Source: Rhodocollybia butyracea (lineage: Eukaryota; Basidiomycota; Agaricomycetes; Agaricales; Omphalotaceae). From it: a stretch of DNA of 64,000 bases. A program made the translations under genes and the position numbers. This document shows positions 35,490 through 47,400 of the stretch, one piece after another. How positions within the stretch are numbered: the stretch's first letter is position 1; every line of letters starts with the position of its first letter. The notes beneath the pieces were generated by a model that saw only the letters and a program-made list of their open reading frames with translations, was not told the origin of the DNA and searched no databases. The stretch lies in NCBI GenBank assembly GCA_015501585.1, contig JADNRY010000168.1:1-64000 (forward strand), given 5' to 3'.

Positions 35490-36492
35490 TGCAAAGGTTG
35501 TCTTTAAGAAGAGCAAGATGTCTGAACACATCATCTGCCTCGCTGCATTCATCCATTGCATCCAGGACAAGGAAAGCAGAATTCAAATCGTTAGCAACTG
35601 TTGCAATAATTGCACTCAGCTCTTTTGTTGTGGGCTCCATACTGCCTTGTTTGTACCTGGTATACAGTGCATGCAGGGCAGGATGGACACCTTCAGTTCT
35701 TGTAGCCATTTGGAGCAAAAGTGACTGAAGAAGTCCCCGTGCATTTGTCTTTGTCTTCAAGTTGTCACGGTTGTCAAAGTAGTAGTAGTAGCACTGTACT
35801 GCTGGTTGAGCCTTCAAAGCTTCAATGATTGTTGATCTGGAGAAGCAAATTAGCTATAGACGTAGTTCATTGCGCAACTTACGAGAGGATTGTTTTGCCT
35901 GACCCCACTAGATAGTTGCTGCTAAGATTCAAATTCATGTCTAGCAATAAATCTTTACCTTTTCCCTGAATCCATAGAAGCTGAGCTGCTCCTTGACACC
36001 AATGAATATATTCCGGTTGAGAGAGTATCCACTCTCCCGTTCCAGACGTTTTCTTATCACATGCAGTCACAAAATTAATAGAAGGGTCCGGGGCCTTTAA
36101 CCAATTGCGGATTTCCACAATATCAATGGGTTCTTCATTCAAGCTTTCAGTGAATTAAATCTTGAAAAATAGAAGATGTGCCTACTCCAATTGTAATTGT
36201 TGTTCGTGGCTTTGGAATGAGTCTGATTAGCCATTTTATATGTTAAAATGAGTCCAAGCAACTCACTAATGTTGTAATCTCCTGCAACATTTGTAATGGT
36301 GGAGTCTTGCACGCTGAGGTTTGACGCGCCCGAGAACATGGATAAATGTACGTTTGCTGTGGGCACATATTGAAATTAGCAACGCGTGAAAATATGAGCA
36401 AAGTAACCTTCACCTTCACTTTGTGGACCTCGAAGACTGGGAGTAAAGCTTTCTATGGAAGACAATTTTTGAGTATCCTCCATATCGATCAT
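35490..36492 (-). pseudogene. NACHT-ankyrin (NLR-like) gene, 5' part, separated by Copia insertion
   Basis: N-terminal part of the gene continued at 29016-30379. Exons: 36492-36408, 36356-36267, 36222-36186, 36143-35959, 35907-35883 and 35836 onward; phases agree throughout. Exon 2 carries MFSGASNLSVQDSTITNVAG, the N-terminal signature of many mushroom NACHT proteins. Then come WLKAPDPSINF, the Walker A loop GKVGSGKTIL (formed across an intron), YYYYFDNRDNLKT and the Walker B AFLVLDAMDEC. Reading stops at the transposon after KDNLC. Removing the element and one TGCAA copy rejoins the frame to CIAVTSRYKAE exactly. The start codon is provisional; an upstream in-frame ATG exists at 36663. Confidence 0.88.
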
Positions 36493-38079
36493 CAGATGGT
36501 GGTTGCAGCTCAAGAAGGAACAAGCCTGGGACCTGACACGTGTACGGGACAGGTGTCCCGATTGTGCATTAAGTCGTGACGTTCCCGGAATCCGTGTTCC
36601 TTTAGCACGGTATTGTATGTGATCTGTTTCAACAGTTGTAGTATAAACTTGCTTACACAGCACTTTTATTTTTTATGCGAGTGTCACAGTGAGTTGTCAA
36701 GGATTCCTCCTTTGAATTGTTTCTCTAGTTTTAGTAAAGGTTGAACTTCACTCCACAGATATAGTTTTTCTAGGTTTTACTTCTAAGAGAGAAGGGCCAA
36801 GTGCCAAATTCAACAAGTTCAATGGGACCAAGTGTCCAAACAATAGGCCAAATGCCTTTCAACAATGGGACCAAATGTCCAAACAATAAGTCAACAATAT
36901 GACTTGTCACAATTTCACACTCTCACAATAGAGAATGGGCACAACTTTTATTTAAGATTTAACCACCACAAGGATATGCAGGAAGAACTTTAACCTGGAA
37001 ATGGCTTACTGTGCAAGCCACAGTCTCACCAAAACCTAGAGTATTCTGTCTACACACAAGAGAGGTATAGGTCTTACAGGATTCAAGCACCACTTGGGGA
37101 TCAAAACCTGGGGATGCACCTCAAGCAGTGCTCCCTTTTATACATTCTCGGAGTATTACCATAAATAGATACATATGTACAGTAAGCAAAAAGGAGTGAG
37201 ATGAGTAAGACAGAAACAGACTTAGTAAGTAAAAGAGGGTGAGTAATTATGTTAAGTGGGTATCAGTCAGCACAAAAGTGCAATTAATAAGCTTTAATAT
37301 AGTTATGATTCAGCAGACTAGGCTGACTGATATCACATATAAATGGGTGTCCATATCCGAGAACATTTCCTAACAGGTAGCTAAGTATGTCTCAGTTGAA
37401 CTAACACCCCAACTTGTGAACTTGTGTGAATTAATTCCCTTGGTAGGCTCAAGTCAGTCTAGCCTAATATTGAACAGATACTAGTATTCTCTAGTTCCTA
37501 GGTTTCCTAAGTTCCAGATTTCCTAGGATTTGAATTTCCTAGGAATTAGATTTCCCAATTCCTAGGTTTATCTGTTCTCAAGGACTTTAGATTGAGTGCA
37601 GGCAGAGGTGAGGACTTTCATCATCCACAATGCAACTCTGTGGGTACAATAGACTGCTATCTGCTTTGACTATCAGTTTGGGACTCACTATAGTCCTTAT
37701 TATCCTTTGTACACTCCAGATATGCTAGAAATAGCAAAACCTAGATTATACAGGCCTGGCCAGAAAACTGGCGTATTAACGGTCTGGATCTACTTCCTCA
37801 TTTTGGACATATACTGGCCTCGACGCAGAAACTGCAAAGTCTTCAAATTCTTCCAGCAGTTCCTACGCAAACGCGCGCCAAATTCCAAGGCGTCATTGGG
37901 AGTCAATCGATTGTCCGATTTGTCTTGGCACATACATTCTACCTGATTGCTATTCTTCTACAGTTATCGGGATCGGGACTCTTCTTCGACTTTTGGTTGT
38001 GTATAGGCAGGTATAGGCTCCAAGCACTAGGACAGTCGCTGATCCGCTGACAACTTGCCTTCTTTGTTAAGAATTTTGA
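36493..38079. other. Intergenic, possible solo LTR and TTTCCTAGG repeats
   Basis: No gene. On the minus strand a TGTTAGGAAATG start near 37375, a TATAAAAGG box near 37140 and an AATAAA near 36950 resemble an LTR. A short array of TTTCCTAGG-like units lies at about 37493-37570. Confidence 0.4.
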
Positions 38080-38179
38080 TGGCGTTGACGCTACGTAATT
38101 ACGATTGAACACACTGCAACTAGGAAATGGCACCCTGATCCTAAAGTTGTTCCGATATCTCATACCCTTTATTACATCG

Positions 38180-38370
38180 TGCAGATGTCGCTCACCGGCC
38201 CTGCCTGCCATGGATATCGAGAAACTTACTGTTGTATACAAGACCATTGAAGTGACCCGGTACGTTACTACAACTTCTCAGATAGTATAATGATATCATG
38301 TCTCTCTCTAAGCTACGCGTAAGAATCGTGGACAGCGAGAACAAGCAGTTTTATTCCTATCTATCTGGAT
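38180..38370 (+). pseudogene. GH31 alpha-glucosidase fragment
   Basis: Matches the second and third exons of the gene at 12353-16661. QMSLTGPACHG corresponds to [11 protein letters not shown], followed by a diverged LTVVYKT and an intron-like stretch. LRVRIVDSENKQF then corresponds to [13 protein letters not shown]. The homology stops abruptly on both sides. It lies directly upstream of the gEgh16-like relic. Confidence 0.85.
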
Positions 38371-38464
38371 ATCTGGTGAATGAGTTGCGATGATCTGGTA
38401 GCCGCGTTCCCTGATCAACTTAGGAATCGCGTTGACGAGTCACACTGGCCGGCATACGCAGGGT

Positions 38465-40010
38465 ACATATGCCTTTCTATGCCTTTCTACAGCTCGATAC
38501 AGCTGAGAGTACCCACATCACAAAATCTGCATCGGATCCACCTCAGCTTTGCACGTTCCCAATTGGACAGGCAACGAAGCATCAGATGCCTCCACATCTG
38601 ATTTGTTACTGGGAAGCGAAGAACTAATGATTACACAATTCGCCCCAGTTCCTCCCTCCCTCCCTCTCTCTTCCGAGCCTTCATTGTCGCTGTCTGTTCA
38701 AGACTTATCTCTCCTTGGACAGTGAAAGAAAAACAGGTTCAGTCTCTAGGCTCTTTCTTTATGCTTCAAAGTTGCCAATGGGACATTTTCGGTTAATGCC
38801 ACGGATTTTAACGCGTAAGACATCAACTCATTCTCGTTTGTAATTGTAACTCATTTGAATGGTTTATTTAGCGGCGCTGATGGACCTCGCTCCGTGTCTG
38901 CGAAAGTCAACCCTACCGCTGCAGGAAAGACTTTCAGTACTGTGGTTACTGTTTTGTGGAACGGAAATGCGGTGAGTTCCGAATCGGTCTTCGTTATACT
39001 GTAACTGTAACACGGTACTCATACTCAAAGTAGGCTCCCAAAACCGTCGGCACCGACCAAATTGTTGCTTCGCTTCCGGCGGGTACGACGTGCTCAGGAG
39101 GGACGAGTGGCAATCTGGTACGTCTTGTTAATTCTGCAATTTTACTTCGACTCACTGACTTCTTATCCCTACTAGTGCCTGGTTGTAACTTGAAGTCCCG
39201 TTACGCGCCATGATCTTGAGACGGTTTATCTAATCCTACTGGTAGCAATTCATCACCACTGCGGGCTTTGGGAACTGTGTAGTTGGTGTACAGAGTGCTG
39301 GTAAGCGATATCACTTGTTGCTTTGTTTACGCGTAGTTATTTATGCGTGTGTAGGCACTGCCGCCAATGGTACCGCTGCTTCCACCGCTGGTACTGCTAC
39401 AAACGGTGCGCACCTACTTGATCTTGACTTGATCATCTCTTCGGAATCCTTACATTTATCAATCTTTTAGCTCATCTCCAGGTACCGCTGCTACTACTGC
39501 TACTACTGCTACCAACGGAACCGCAGCTGACTCCACCACCACCACCACCACTACCGATGGAACTACCACCAACGGGACTACTGCCGCTACAGGAACCACC
39601 ACCACCACGGGAGCCGCAGGAAAGCACCACAAACATAAAGTGCGCTTCTTTTACTTTTCACATTTCACTATTGATATTGACCTCAACCTTTAAATTTTGT
39701 GTTTAAAGCACGCTGCTGCTGCTGCTGCAGGAAATGCCGCCTCCGGTAACGCTGCTGCTGCTGGGAGCGCCGTAACCGGGAGCGCCGCCGCTGGCAGCAC
39801 TGCTGCAGGAACCGCTGCTACCGGAGACGCCGCCGCCGGGACCGCCTCCACCGGAAACGAAGCCAAAGTCAACTTCAAAGCCGTGAGTATCCTAACGACC
39901 CATCCTTTATAACCCGTACCATATACTAACCTACGCTCTCTTCGACTTTACAGGGTACCCGTGCGCCCCGTGCTCTCCTTCACACCCTTGAAACTCGTTA
40001 AGAGGAAATG
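38465..40010 (+). pseudogene. gEgh16-like gene copy 2, 5'-deleted
   Basis: Duplicate of about 25900-27860. The promoter part (38465-38780, including the CCCTCCCTCCCT tract and the GTGAAAGAAAAACAG motif) runs straight into the end of exon 1 at NGTFSVNATDFNA. The ATG, signal peptide and most of exon 1 are therefore deleted. Downstream exons remain recognisable: GADGPRSVSAKVNPTAAGK, APKTVGTDQIVASLPAGT, the NGTAA and KHHKHK tail, GNAAA-like repeats, and a GTRAPRALLHTLETR* end that stops earlier than in the parent. Not expressible as the secreted protein. Confidence 0.9.
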
Positions 40011-40846
40011 AGCTTGAATTTCGATAAGAAACGATTAGAGAAGATATGGGAAGATGCGGGGGAGTCAAAAGAGTACAAGATCCAAGAGAGTGTCAGGTAC
40101 TCGTACGTACGGCGTTCATAACCTCATACAATGGATCAATGAAGGAGGGGTGGGGGTTATTTCTTCTACGATTTTTTGTGTGCATAAGTTTAGTGCTGAG
40201 CGTCCTCGACCATAGTTGGTCTTTTCTGACCACGGTAGATTACCCGCTCCATCGAGGGATTCCTGATGTTACGAACCAGAGGCTGACGGCGAAATCAAGT
40301 TTCTTGTCAGGACTAAGCATTTGTTATACTGTGCAAGCAGAGGTAATTATCTCTTGAACTGGTGATTCGTGAAATTTTAATGCCGCTTCCCTTGGTTTAG
40401 AACCCGTGCCATGGTTTGGCACAATGTACAACCAATGAATGCATAACCAATGACTGCATGCCTCAGTACTTGGTTCAAATGGAGCAGAATCCATTCCATC
40501 AACTTATTTTGAGCAGAGTAGCGAATCAAATGTATTATGGATGACAATGCGGTGCGTCCCAGTGGCCAACAGTCAAGCAAAAAGCACCGTAGTTAATCGT
40601 GACCGTTCTAGAGGATGTCTTCAGGTAATACACCAGCGAAGAATGCACTTCAACTGGTTTGCCAGACGTCCAAGTAGTCAATGCAATATAGTTACAGAAT
40701 CTTCTCATGATACCACTGTTTAATAAACTCCCTGGCCGTCAGCATCCCTCAAATTCTACAGGATAATTATGCCTCGCCATAGCTATCGGCGATTCTATGG
40801 ATCTCCCAATTGTAATGAGACAAACAGACAGGTTTGAAACTCCTAA
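40011..40846. other. Intergenic; duplicated 3' flank of gEgh16-like gene
   Basis: 40010-40260 is a diverged copy of 27900-28230 (shared AGAAACGATTAGAGAAGATA and TACGTACGGCGTTCATAAC). The remainder shows no gene. Confidence 0.6.
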
Positions 40847-42068
40847 TCAAGTGGAAGGTCCAGACCGATCTGCGTGAGACGGCACCGAAGGTGACTGTCG
40901 ACGTAGGACGTCCGCTACTGATTTAGGCGGTCTGACCCCCGTCAGTTTGAACGGCAAGATATCGCCCTCCTTAACAAACGTTTCGCCGCGGAACTCTTTA
41001 GGGATCTGTAGAACTCGCATTACAATGTGTCGTGGAGCAGATGGGTCATATTCCAAGCACATAGTGCATGAAAGAGTCTTGTCCTTGCGCTCTGAAAGCC
41101 CAAATTAGGAGTACAGTCGGAAAAATAAAGGAAAGGAACAAAAACTCACCTGCTATTGCAGTAGTAACTTGGACTGGTGTAATCGTACTTGTCTGTAGGT
41201 CAACCAGGGACAACGAGGTGGAATGTTGACCCATTGAGACGCTAAATGGCTGCCGGAACGAAAATACGGGACGATATCGAAGCTTGTCGCCTTTCTGGTG
41301 AGGCGCTAGCAGGCCATCGAGCAGGGACAAAGCCTCCTCGGATACCAAGTTGTCAAGGCGTAGGGCCTCCCGAAAGTTTGTGATAAACGGAGAGGTAAAT
41401 AGACGTAGTAAGCTTATCTCCCAAGGACCACCTTTTGGAAGTAACAAATCTTTGCCTCTGGAGAATCCTTTTTGAGGCGACAAGCGCCGATCACATATTC
41501 TGAACCGTAAGCATGCAGCGCATGGATGGACATCGGTAGGAGGACGATGTAGATAAAAGTAGCCGTGACTCCTAGCTGGGAAGGTGAGGATGTGTCCATG
41601 ATTCTTTCCCTTTGTTGTAACACGTTTATATGCGCCAAATATAACAGATATGTTGCGGTACCGCACTGCGAAGTGCCATTGTTGTTTTAAGTCAATGAAG
41701 TCCGATTTAACAAGCCTTTCGGGGTCAAGTGTTGAGATATCGTGGGATCTGGAAAAGGACCTGCCGCTTCCCACCTGCATTTCGGTCCTTGGTTAGTTAT
41801 TTTATCGCTTGGGACATACGGCACGTACTTTGGGGACTTTTAAGTGTGGTTCTTTTTCTGATGGCGTGGATTCCAATTTGGTAAGAGTAGATGCATAGCG
41901 ATTATTCGAAAAGATCGTCGTCAGTCCAAGGCTACTGGTCCGAATCTTTCGTGTTTGGAAGATGAGTTTGCAAGACAACATTTGAACGCAATTAGGCGCC
42001 CATCCGTTCAACTTGTTCACGTGAAACACAAGCTGTCGCGGCCCGACGCTGCACTTGCTATTAGACAT
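40847..42068 (-). CDS. Hypothetical protein, three exons, 369 aa
   Basis: Exons 42068-41829, 41774-41150 and 41091-40847 join with consistent phases (introns 54 and 58 nt, GTACGT and GTGAGT donors). There is no signal peptide or clear membrane segment. Visible features are a cysteine pair in HPCAACLRFRICDRR, a central leucine-rich stretch (SEEALSLLDGLLAPHQKG), a second CxxC in LSCTMCLEYD, and a basic N-terminus. I do not recognise the family. The open, correctly spliced frame contrasts with the decayed GH31 and gEgh16-like copies on both sides, suggesting it is a working host gene. Homologues in other mushrooms would settle this. Confidence 0.75.
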
Positions 42069-42104
42069 CCAGAACCAAGCACTTTTGAACCACTCATTGT
42101 TTTA

Positions 42105-43035
42105 GTGTAACGTAGTGCGCGGGTACAACGTGGGTGGCCCAAATGGAGCGGCGTGGGGTCCTAACAATGCGGGAACTTGGTATGTCTTCAATTCTTCTTC
42201 GACTCGCTCACTTTCCTTACTCGCGTTTGGTTGTAAGTTTTTCTCTTTCAGTGTAATCTCATACTATTTATTTAATCGGAACTTTGACAACAAAACTGCG
42301 TAGCCGTTGCACAGGGAGCCGGTAAGCTATGGTCTTGGCTCATCTCTTTTCTTCGTTAATTTTGATGCGTATTTCCTTTCGTAATAGGTGCTGCCGTTGC
42401 TGCTACTAATGATCTCGCTGCTTCAGCCTTCAACCAATACGACATCTGCTACAAACGGTACGATGCCCTTCCCTTCCTGCTCACCCATATTCCTCTTCTC
42501 TAAACCCTTATTTTACTGGAAACCTTTCTACCGTTACTACCGCCATCACAAATGGAACGGCGGCTGACTCCACCATGTCCAACGCAACTGCTACCAATGG
42601 GACATGAAAATACCACCAACGGGACTGCTGCTAGCTGCTACTGCCGTACAGGAGCCACCGCCACTACGAGAGAGCATCACAAACATCAAGTAGGTCTCTG
42701 TTGCTTCTACCTGCACCCTCGATACTGACCTCAACTTTCTGTTTATACAGCACGCTGGCGCTGCCCGATTCTGCTGGGAGTGCTACTACTGGGAGCGCCG
42801 CAGCCGAGAACGTAGTCAAGGCCAAGCCGACTTCAAAGCTGTGCGTTTCATACATCCGATCTGTTAAAAACTCACTAACGTCAACCATCATAACTGGTAC
42901 CATGTAACCTACTATTTTTTCAGCTTGATCGGTTACCTGTGCCCCCTGTGTGTGCCCTCCTTCACAGCCTCGAAACTCGTGGAGGGGAAGCTTTAGGCGT
43001 TGGGAAGCGAGGTGTTTGGGGGTGGACGTGGGCTT
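42105..43035 (+). pseudogene. gEgh16-like gene copy 3, heavily decayed
   Basis: Fragments in the parental order: a GGTACAACG segment matching the GTTCSGG exon, CGTAGCCGTTGCACAGGG matching the VVAQG exon, Thr/Asn-rich tail pieces, a HHKHQ piece, GNAAA-like repeats and a C-terminal LETRGGEALG-like end at about 42970-43030. Many indels and stops. The upstream half, including the signal peptide, is absent. Confidence 0.8.
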
Positions 43036-43289
43036 AGATCTTGAACGGATTTCGGCGAAAAAATGCTTTGGGGAAGCAAAAAGAGTAGGGATCCTAGAGA
43101 TTATCGGTGTTCATGGCATCGTACAAGGGCTTGAGGCGATTTCCTCTTTTGTGTGTAAGTTGGGGGCTCAAATTGCTAGATCATAGGTTGGTCTATTCAG
43201 ATACGAGTTCAGATTTACTGTCCAGTCAAGGTATTCGTGATGGTACGGGCAGTAGGTAATTTGTATCGCCGGGACGTTTGTTTCCTGGA

Positions 43290-44060
43290 TGGCTGAGAGG
43301 ATCAGCGGTAAAGTCTCGGAGAGGCGATACAAGTCAACGTGTATCCCCACCTAGTAAATGAGAGTGTACTTCAGCACATTAGCATAAATCTCCCAAATAT
43401 GATATTGTGGTGAGTCGATTCGGGAGTCCTGCCAAAGCACCGTACTACAATGACTGTACGCGAGGTTGGTCCAGGAAATAAGTAGAAATCGAGTATGCGG
43501 CGGAATTAGGTGCATGAGGTAGGCACCCGATGAGCTGACTTACGGCGAGAGAAATTGGGATGAGACAAGGCTGAGAATTGTCCTCGGCCGATGAATAGAC
43601 GTCGACGAAACTGAAAATAAAGACACCGTGCACATGGCTGTGGGCTTCATTTATCGTCTTGTTGAATAGTGTTTGAGACAAGTGCCGTACCTTGGGAATG
43701 GCTGGAAGCAGACGTGTAGGGAAAGAAATGACAGTCAACCAAAGCTCGCAGAAAGCTTGCAATGATTTCGCCGATGCCATAGATCTTTGTATTGAGAGGT
43801 AGCGAAAACATCAGCTGAAGGGGAGTTATAGATCAGGAATTTCAACTGAGGATAATATACAGAATACGCGCCTGGCGATATCGTTAAGCACTTGCCCTCA
43901 AGCTGTCACATGTCAAAGACCAACGGAAGTCCATCCAAAGCTCTACTTTTTATCCGGAGTTATGGGCCCCTCGAAAGTCGACCAGTGGAAAGAGGTCTAG
44001 ATTTCGAGCGCCGAGTGATCCCTGCGGGATAGGACTGGCAACGGGCAACGATTCGAGATT
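43290..44060 (-). pseudogene. GH31 alpha-glucosidase fragment, minus strand
   Basis: On the minus strand it shows a degraded copy of the middle exons of the GH31 gene: LVFD-like, a damaged YGIGE segment, NKTINEAHSHVHGVFIF (parent [15 protein letters not shown]), YFLDQPR (parent YFFSGPT) and DLYRLSETLPLI (parent [12 protein letters not shown] in a shifted frame). Frame breaks and deletions are throughout. Opposite orientation to the fragment at 38.2 kb. Confidence 0.8.
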
Positions 44061-44624
44061 CATGTATGACGTTAATGTTCAAACGTTCAAAATTTCAAGC
44101 TCAAGTTCGTTGACGTTGAATATTGGGTATGAGGTCGGATGAATGGTACTAGTAGGATAGATGTTTGCGTGCTCTGAGAAGCCAAAGAGAAGCCTTACAA
44201 GACCATGGGGGTATTGCAAGAGATGTTCGATGACGTAATCGAGTAACGTCTGACGAACATTTGGCGCCTATTCCGAGTTGCTGTGATTACTTCGACATCA
44301 TAGAAGTGGCCAAGGCCAAGTGCTCGTTTCTACTTTTTGTTTTCCTTGATTTACCGATGGATCCCGATCTGCGCGAGCGGCGAAAGTCGCCTATGGGTAA
44401 GTATAAGAAAAACGTGCAGCACTGCACTGTCACCGCATAATGGTGATGCGGTAAGTCTGGTTGTTCCCGAGTGGCAAGTGCAGTCAACATGAGGAAGATT
44501 GACGCGACATAGTGCTTAAAACGCGGTGGAATATTAATCAGGTAGGAAGCGACTTGAATATTAAGCACAAAAACTTCCTATATATGGCTCGCTCAATAAC
44601 AATAATTACATCGGGCTAGTGCTA

Positions 44625-45631
44625 TTACTTGTGAGCTGAACAGGCACGCTCGAGCAAATGCTGCAACTTCGGATCCATTCTCGGACACGTGTTTGCCCTT
44701 TTCCCTACCGGCTTGTGGTCGGATCCGTCAGAAGGGGTAGCGTGCCCGGCTGAACATACTTTTGACTTTCGCCGAAAAGTACTGGGCCATAACTTTATTT
44801 CCTTCCATGTATCCCACTCGATGAGAGGTAGATCCTTCGGAGAACATGCTGGTGTGAAGTGTGAGGTCAGATACCGGTGGTTGCAGTAAACTGTCCTAGT
44901 TACTTACCGAGCGGAGAACAATATACCCCGAGTTCATTTAGGGCATCCGAGTCGGCAGGAATACGCATCTCAAACTCATCTGGGTCACGTCCACCTAGTA
45001 TGAGGGGATGTGGTGGATTTTTGGAAATCAGGATAGGATTTTTGTACTCGATTTTGATGTTTCCGGGATTCGAGCCTCCAAGGTATTCCTCGAGAACTGT
45101 GCGCCTATCGTACTGCTTCATCTCACCAGTGACGAATACCTATCCAGTAGTTAGTCTCAAGCTTGGTGTTAGACCCCGAAAAACTGACCAATCCATGCTC
45201 TATAAAGCTTTGTCTGTGGGCGTATATCATACACTTGAACAGAATAGTTAATTTTTTTCGATGGGTTGGGCCATCTCTGACTAACCTGGTGATAGTTATC
45301 ACTGGGAGTAGCGTCAATAGGAGATTTCATGTATCAGAGAGTGGTAATACGGACTGCTTTGGTAGATAATCTATGGGGTTCGAGAATACTTTATTGTAAA
45401 GATACGCCTCTTCCCCCGGTCCTATGAAGAGTCCTTGTTGCAATGTCCCGACTGTTTTGACTTCGTGCTAATACGAGAATCAACATTAGAGCAGTATGGA
45501 AAAGATCAAAAGCTCACCGCTGGCAGATAGGTATATCCTATTAACGTATCGAACTCGACTTCGGTGTTCTGGATAGGAAGGGCTTCAACAGTGGCGAGCA
45601 ATGCTAGAAGTAGGAAGGATGTAAAGATCAT
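44625..45631 (-). CDS. Secreted hypothetical protein, five exons, 265 aa
   Basis: Exons 45631-45518, 45467-45351, 45285-45175, 45139-44908 and 44848-44625, all with matching phases; the third donor (GTCTAAC) is weak. MIFTSFLLLALLATVEA is the signal peptide. The mature protein contains GLFIGPGEEAYLYN, VSQRWPNPSKKINYSV and LYRAWIGQFFGVFVTGE. A C-terminal part has cysteines in VYCSPLACSP, KVCSAG, NTCPRMD and ERACSAHK, fit for disulfides outside the cell. I do not recognise the family. A TTATATAAGG box lies about 85 nt upstream (45714-45723). No lesions found. Confidence 0.75.
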
Positions 45632-46464
45632 GTTGAGTAAATAGAAAGACCAGCTCTCTTTGGAAGGTTAGATGCACCAGGCGTTATGAGGCTGGGTGTT
45701 TAAGTTGTTTGGGCCTTATATAACTCGACGATTTTCAAGCTGAACAGCTTCAGACAGCTTCTGGATGTCGATGCTCTCGGATCAACGGTCAGCCGGCTAT
45801 GCTACTCTGAAAAGCGCCAAATTGGCGGGCAACGAGTTTGTGACAGATTTGTCTTGACTCTTCTAATTCAAAGAAAAAGTGTTCGAGTTGACCTATATAT
45901 CTCAGCCTATCTGAACGTCTTGCAATGAAAGTTTTCACGATATAAATATTTAAGAAAAAACAAACATGCAGCAGTAATATCTGGGAGAGTCACTCGCGTA
46001 TCTATCACAATCACAACACTTCACAACCGCAGGCTTGCGAGTTCAGAGTACCTTCCCATGTATAAAACCCTACCTTATGGCAGAGCCGAGTATCTATCTT
46101 ATGTCAAGAGTTGAGGATCAACCCTTGAAACTGGCTCGCATGATTGGTACTTATCATCGGCGGGCGGGAGGGGTTTGGGAGGGTTGGGATATTCGTATCA
46201 AAGCGCAGGCTGGGGCCTGCAGGCGAAGTGCTTTTAGTTTTAGTGGCTAAAAGTAAAGCTGGAGCGCCAGAAATTTGCACTGGAAACATTTGACCCAGTT
46301 GAGATTTCTTTGGTATAATCAAATCCAGCCATTTTTCAACCGCGTAAGCAGGCCTTGTTTCAAGCCCAACTCGCTAGCCTCACATGAGGCCAGTTTGACC
46401 AGGTTTGACCCTGTTTGACCCCGAGTGTGAATTTGAGGTATTTTGTTTTCATGTCGGTCCCAGG

Positions 46465-47400
46465 AGGTCCCTAGACTCGCGTTGCCAGTCCGTTCTGTCG
46501 CCACCCAATTCAAATAAATTTGAATTGCGCTCAGGGTAAACAGCTGAGCTGAGGTGACTAGACTGGAACGGCTTCCGCGTCACTAACAGAGTCACAAATT
46601 TGTGACTTTGACTTAGCGAAATTTCGCCTCATCAACCGTCGCAAAATCACAATTTTGTGTGCGGGACTCCCTCGTTGGAAAATGCCCAAATAAAAAGTAA
46701 GTAGACAGACTCGTACCAAAGTTGTTCTAAGTTAGAAAATCACTATTAGAACAGGAATAGACATACCGAACTTGAATGAGACACAAAACTGGCAAAAATG
46801 AGCTGAAAATCTGCAATTGAACCAGCAAATATCAGTGGACAGTCTTGGAAGGTTATATTTGAGTTTATGGAGGTACTCTTCATCCAAAAACGAGAACAAG
46901 AAAGCAGTTACAGACCCACCACTTGAATGAGAGAGAATACTGTACTTTTTATATTGAATTTCCACAAAGTATAGCCAGCAGAGAGGCAAATAGAGTAACG
47001 GAGGGCCTTATTGAGTATGTTTACTTATTTTTTACTTCTAACTGTGAGAGGATTGGAGTCATCTTGAAGAACTTGGACACAACGAAAGGATCTTGCTATG
47101 TATCTTGAATTCCAAGGGCAACCTAGTCAAAAAATAGCTTGAACAGGATCCAGAACCATTATTGAGGTATATTCGGAGGTAAATTCAGCGAGACGTTGTA
47201 CTTTACGCCGTTGCAACGGGAGCGGGTGGGGGTAAAAAGCAAAAAAATTTCTAAGTCAAAGTCACAAATTTGTGACCCGGTTGGTGACGCTGATTCCGTT
47301 CCAGCCGTTCTCCGAACATGCTAATAGCGGTAGCAGCATGTGATTTCATATTTGAAATATCGGAGAACGGCTGGCTAGCGAGCCTAGGAGGTCCCAGGAG
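46465..47400. mobile_element. Non-autonomous element with inverted repeats and perfect palindromes
   Basis: 46565-46612 and 47255-47302 are inverted copies of the same 48-nt segment with a few mismatches. A further outer pair (about 46467-46500 and 47365-47400) is more diverged. Inside the repeats are the perfect palindrome GTCACAAATTTGTGAC (46591-46606 and 47261-47276), CAATTCAAAT-AA-ATTTGAATTG (46506-46527), and an 11-bp-arm hairpin at 47304-47314/47361-47371. No coding frame. It fits a MITE or degenerate TIR transposon; borders are approximate. Confidence 0.6.

Noticed and set aside
45060..45075. GGATTCGAGCCTCC resembling a tRNA B box
   Set aside because: No A box or cloverleaf around it, and it lies within an exon of the secreted-protein gene at 44625-45631.
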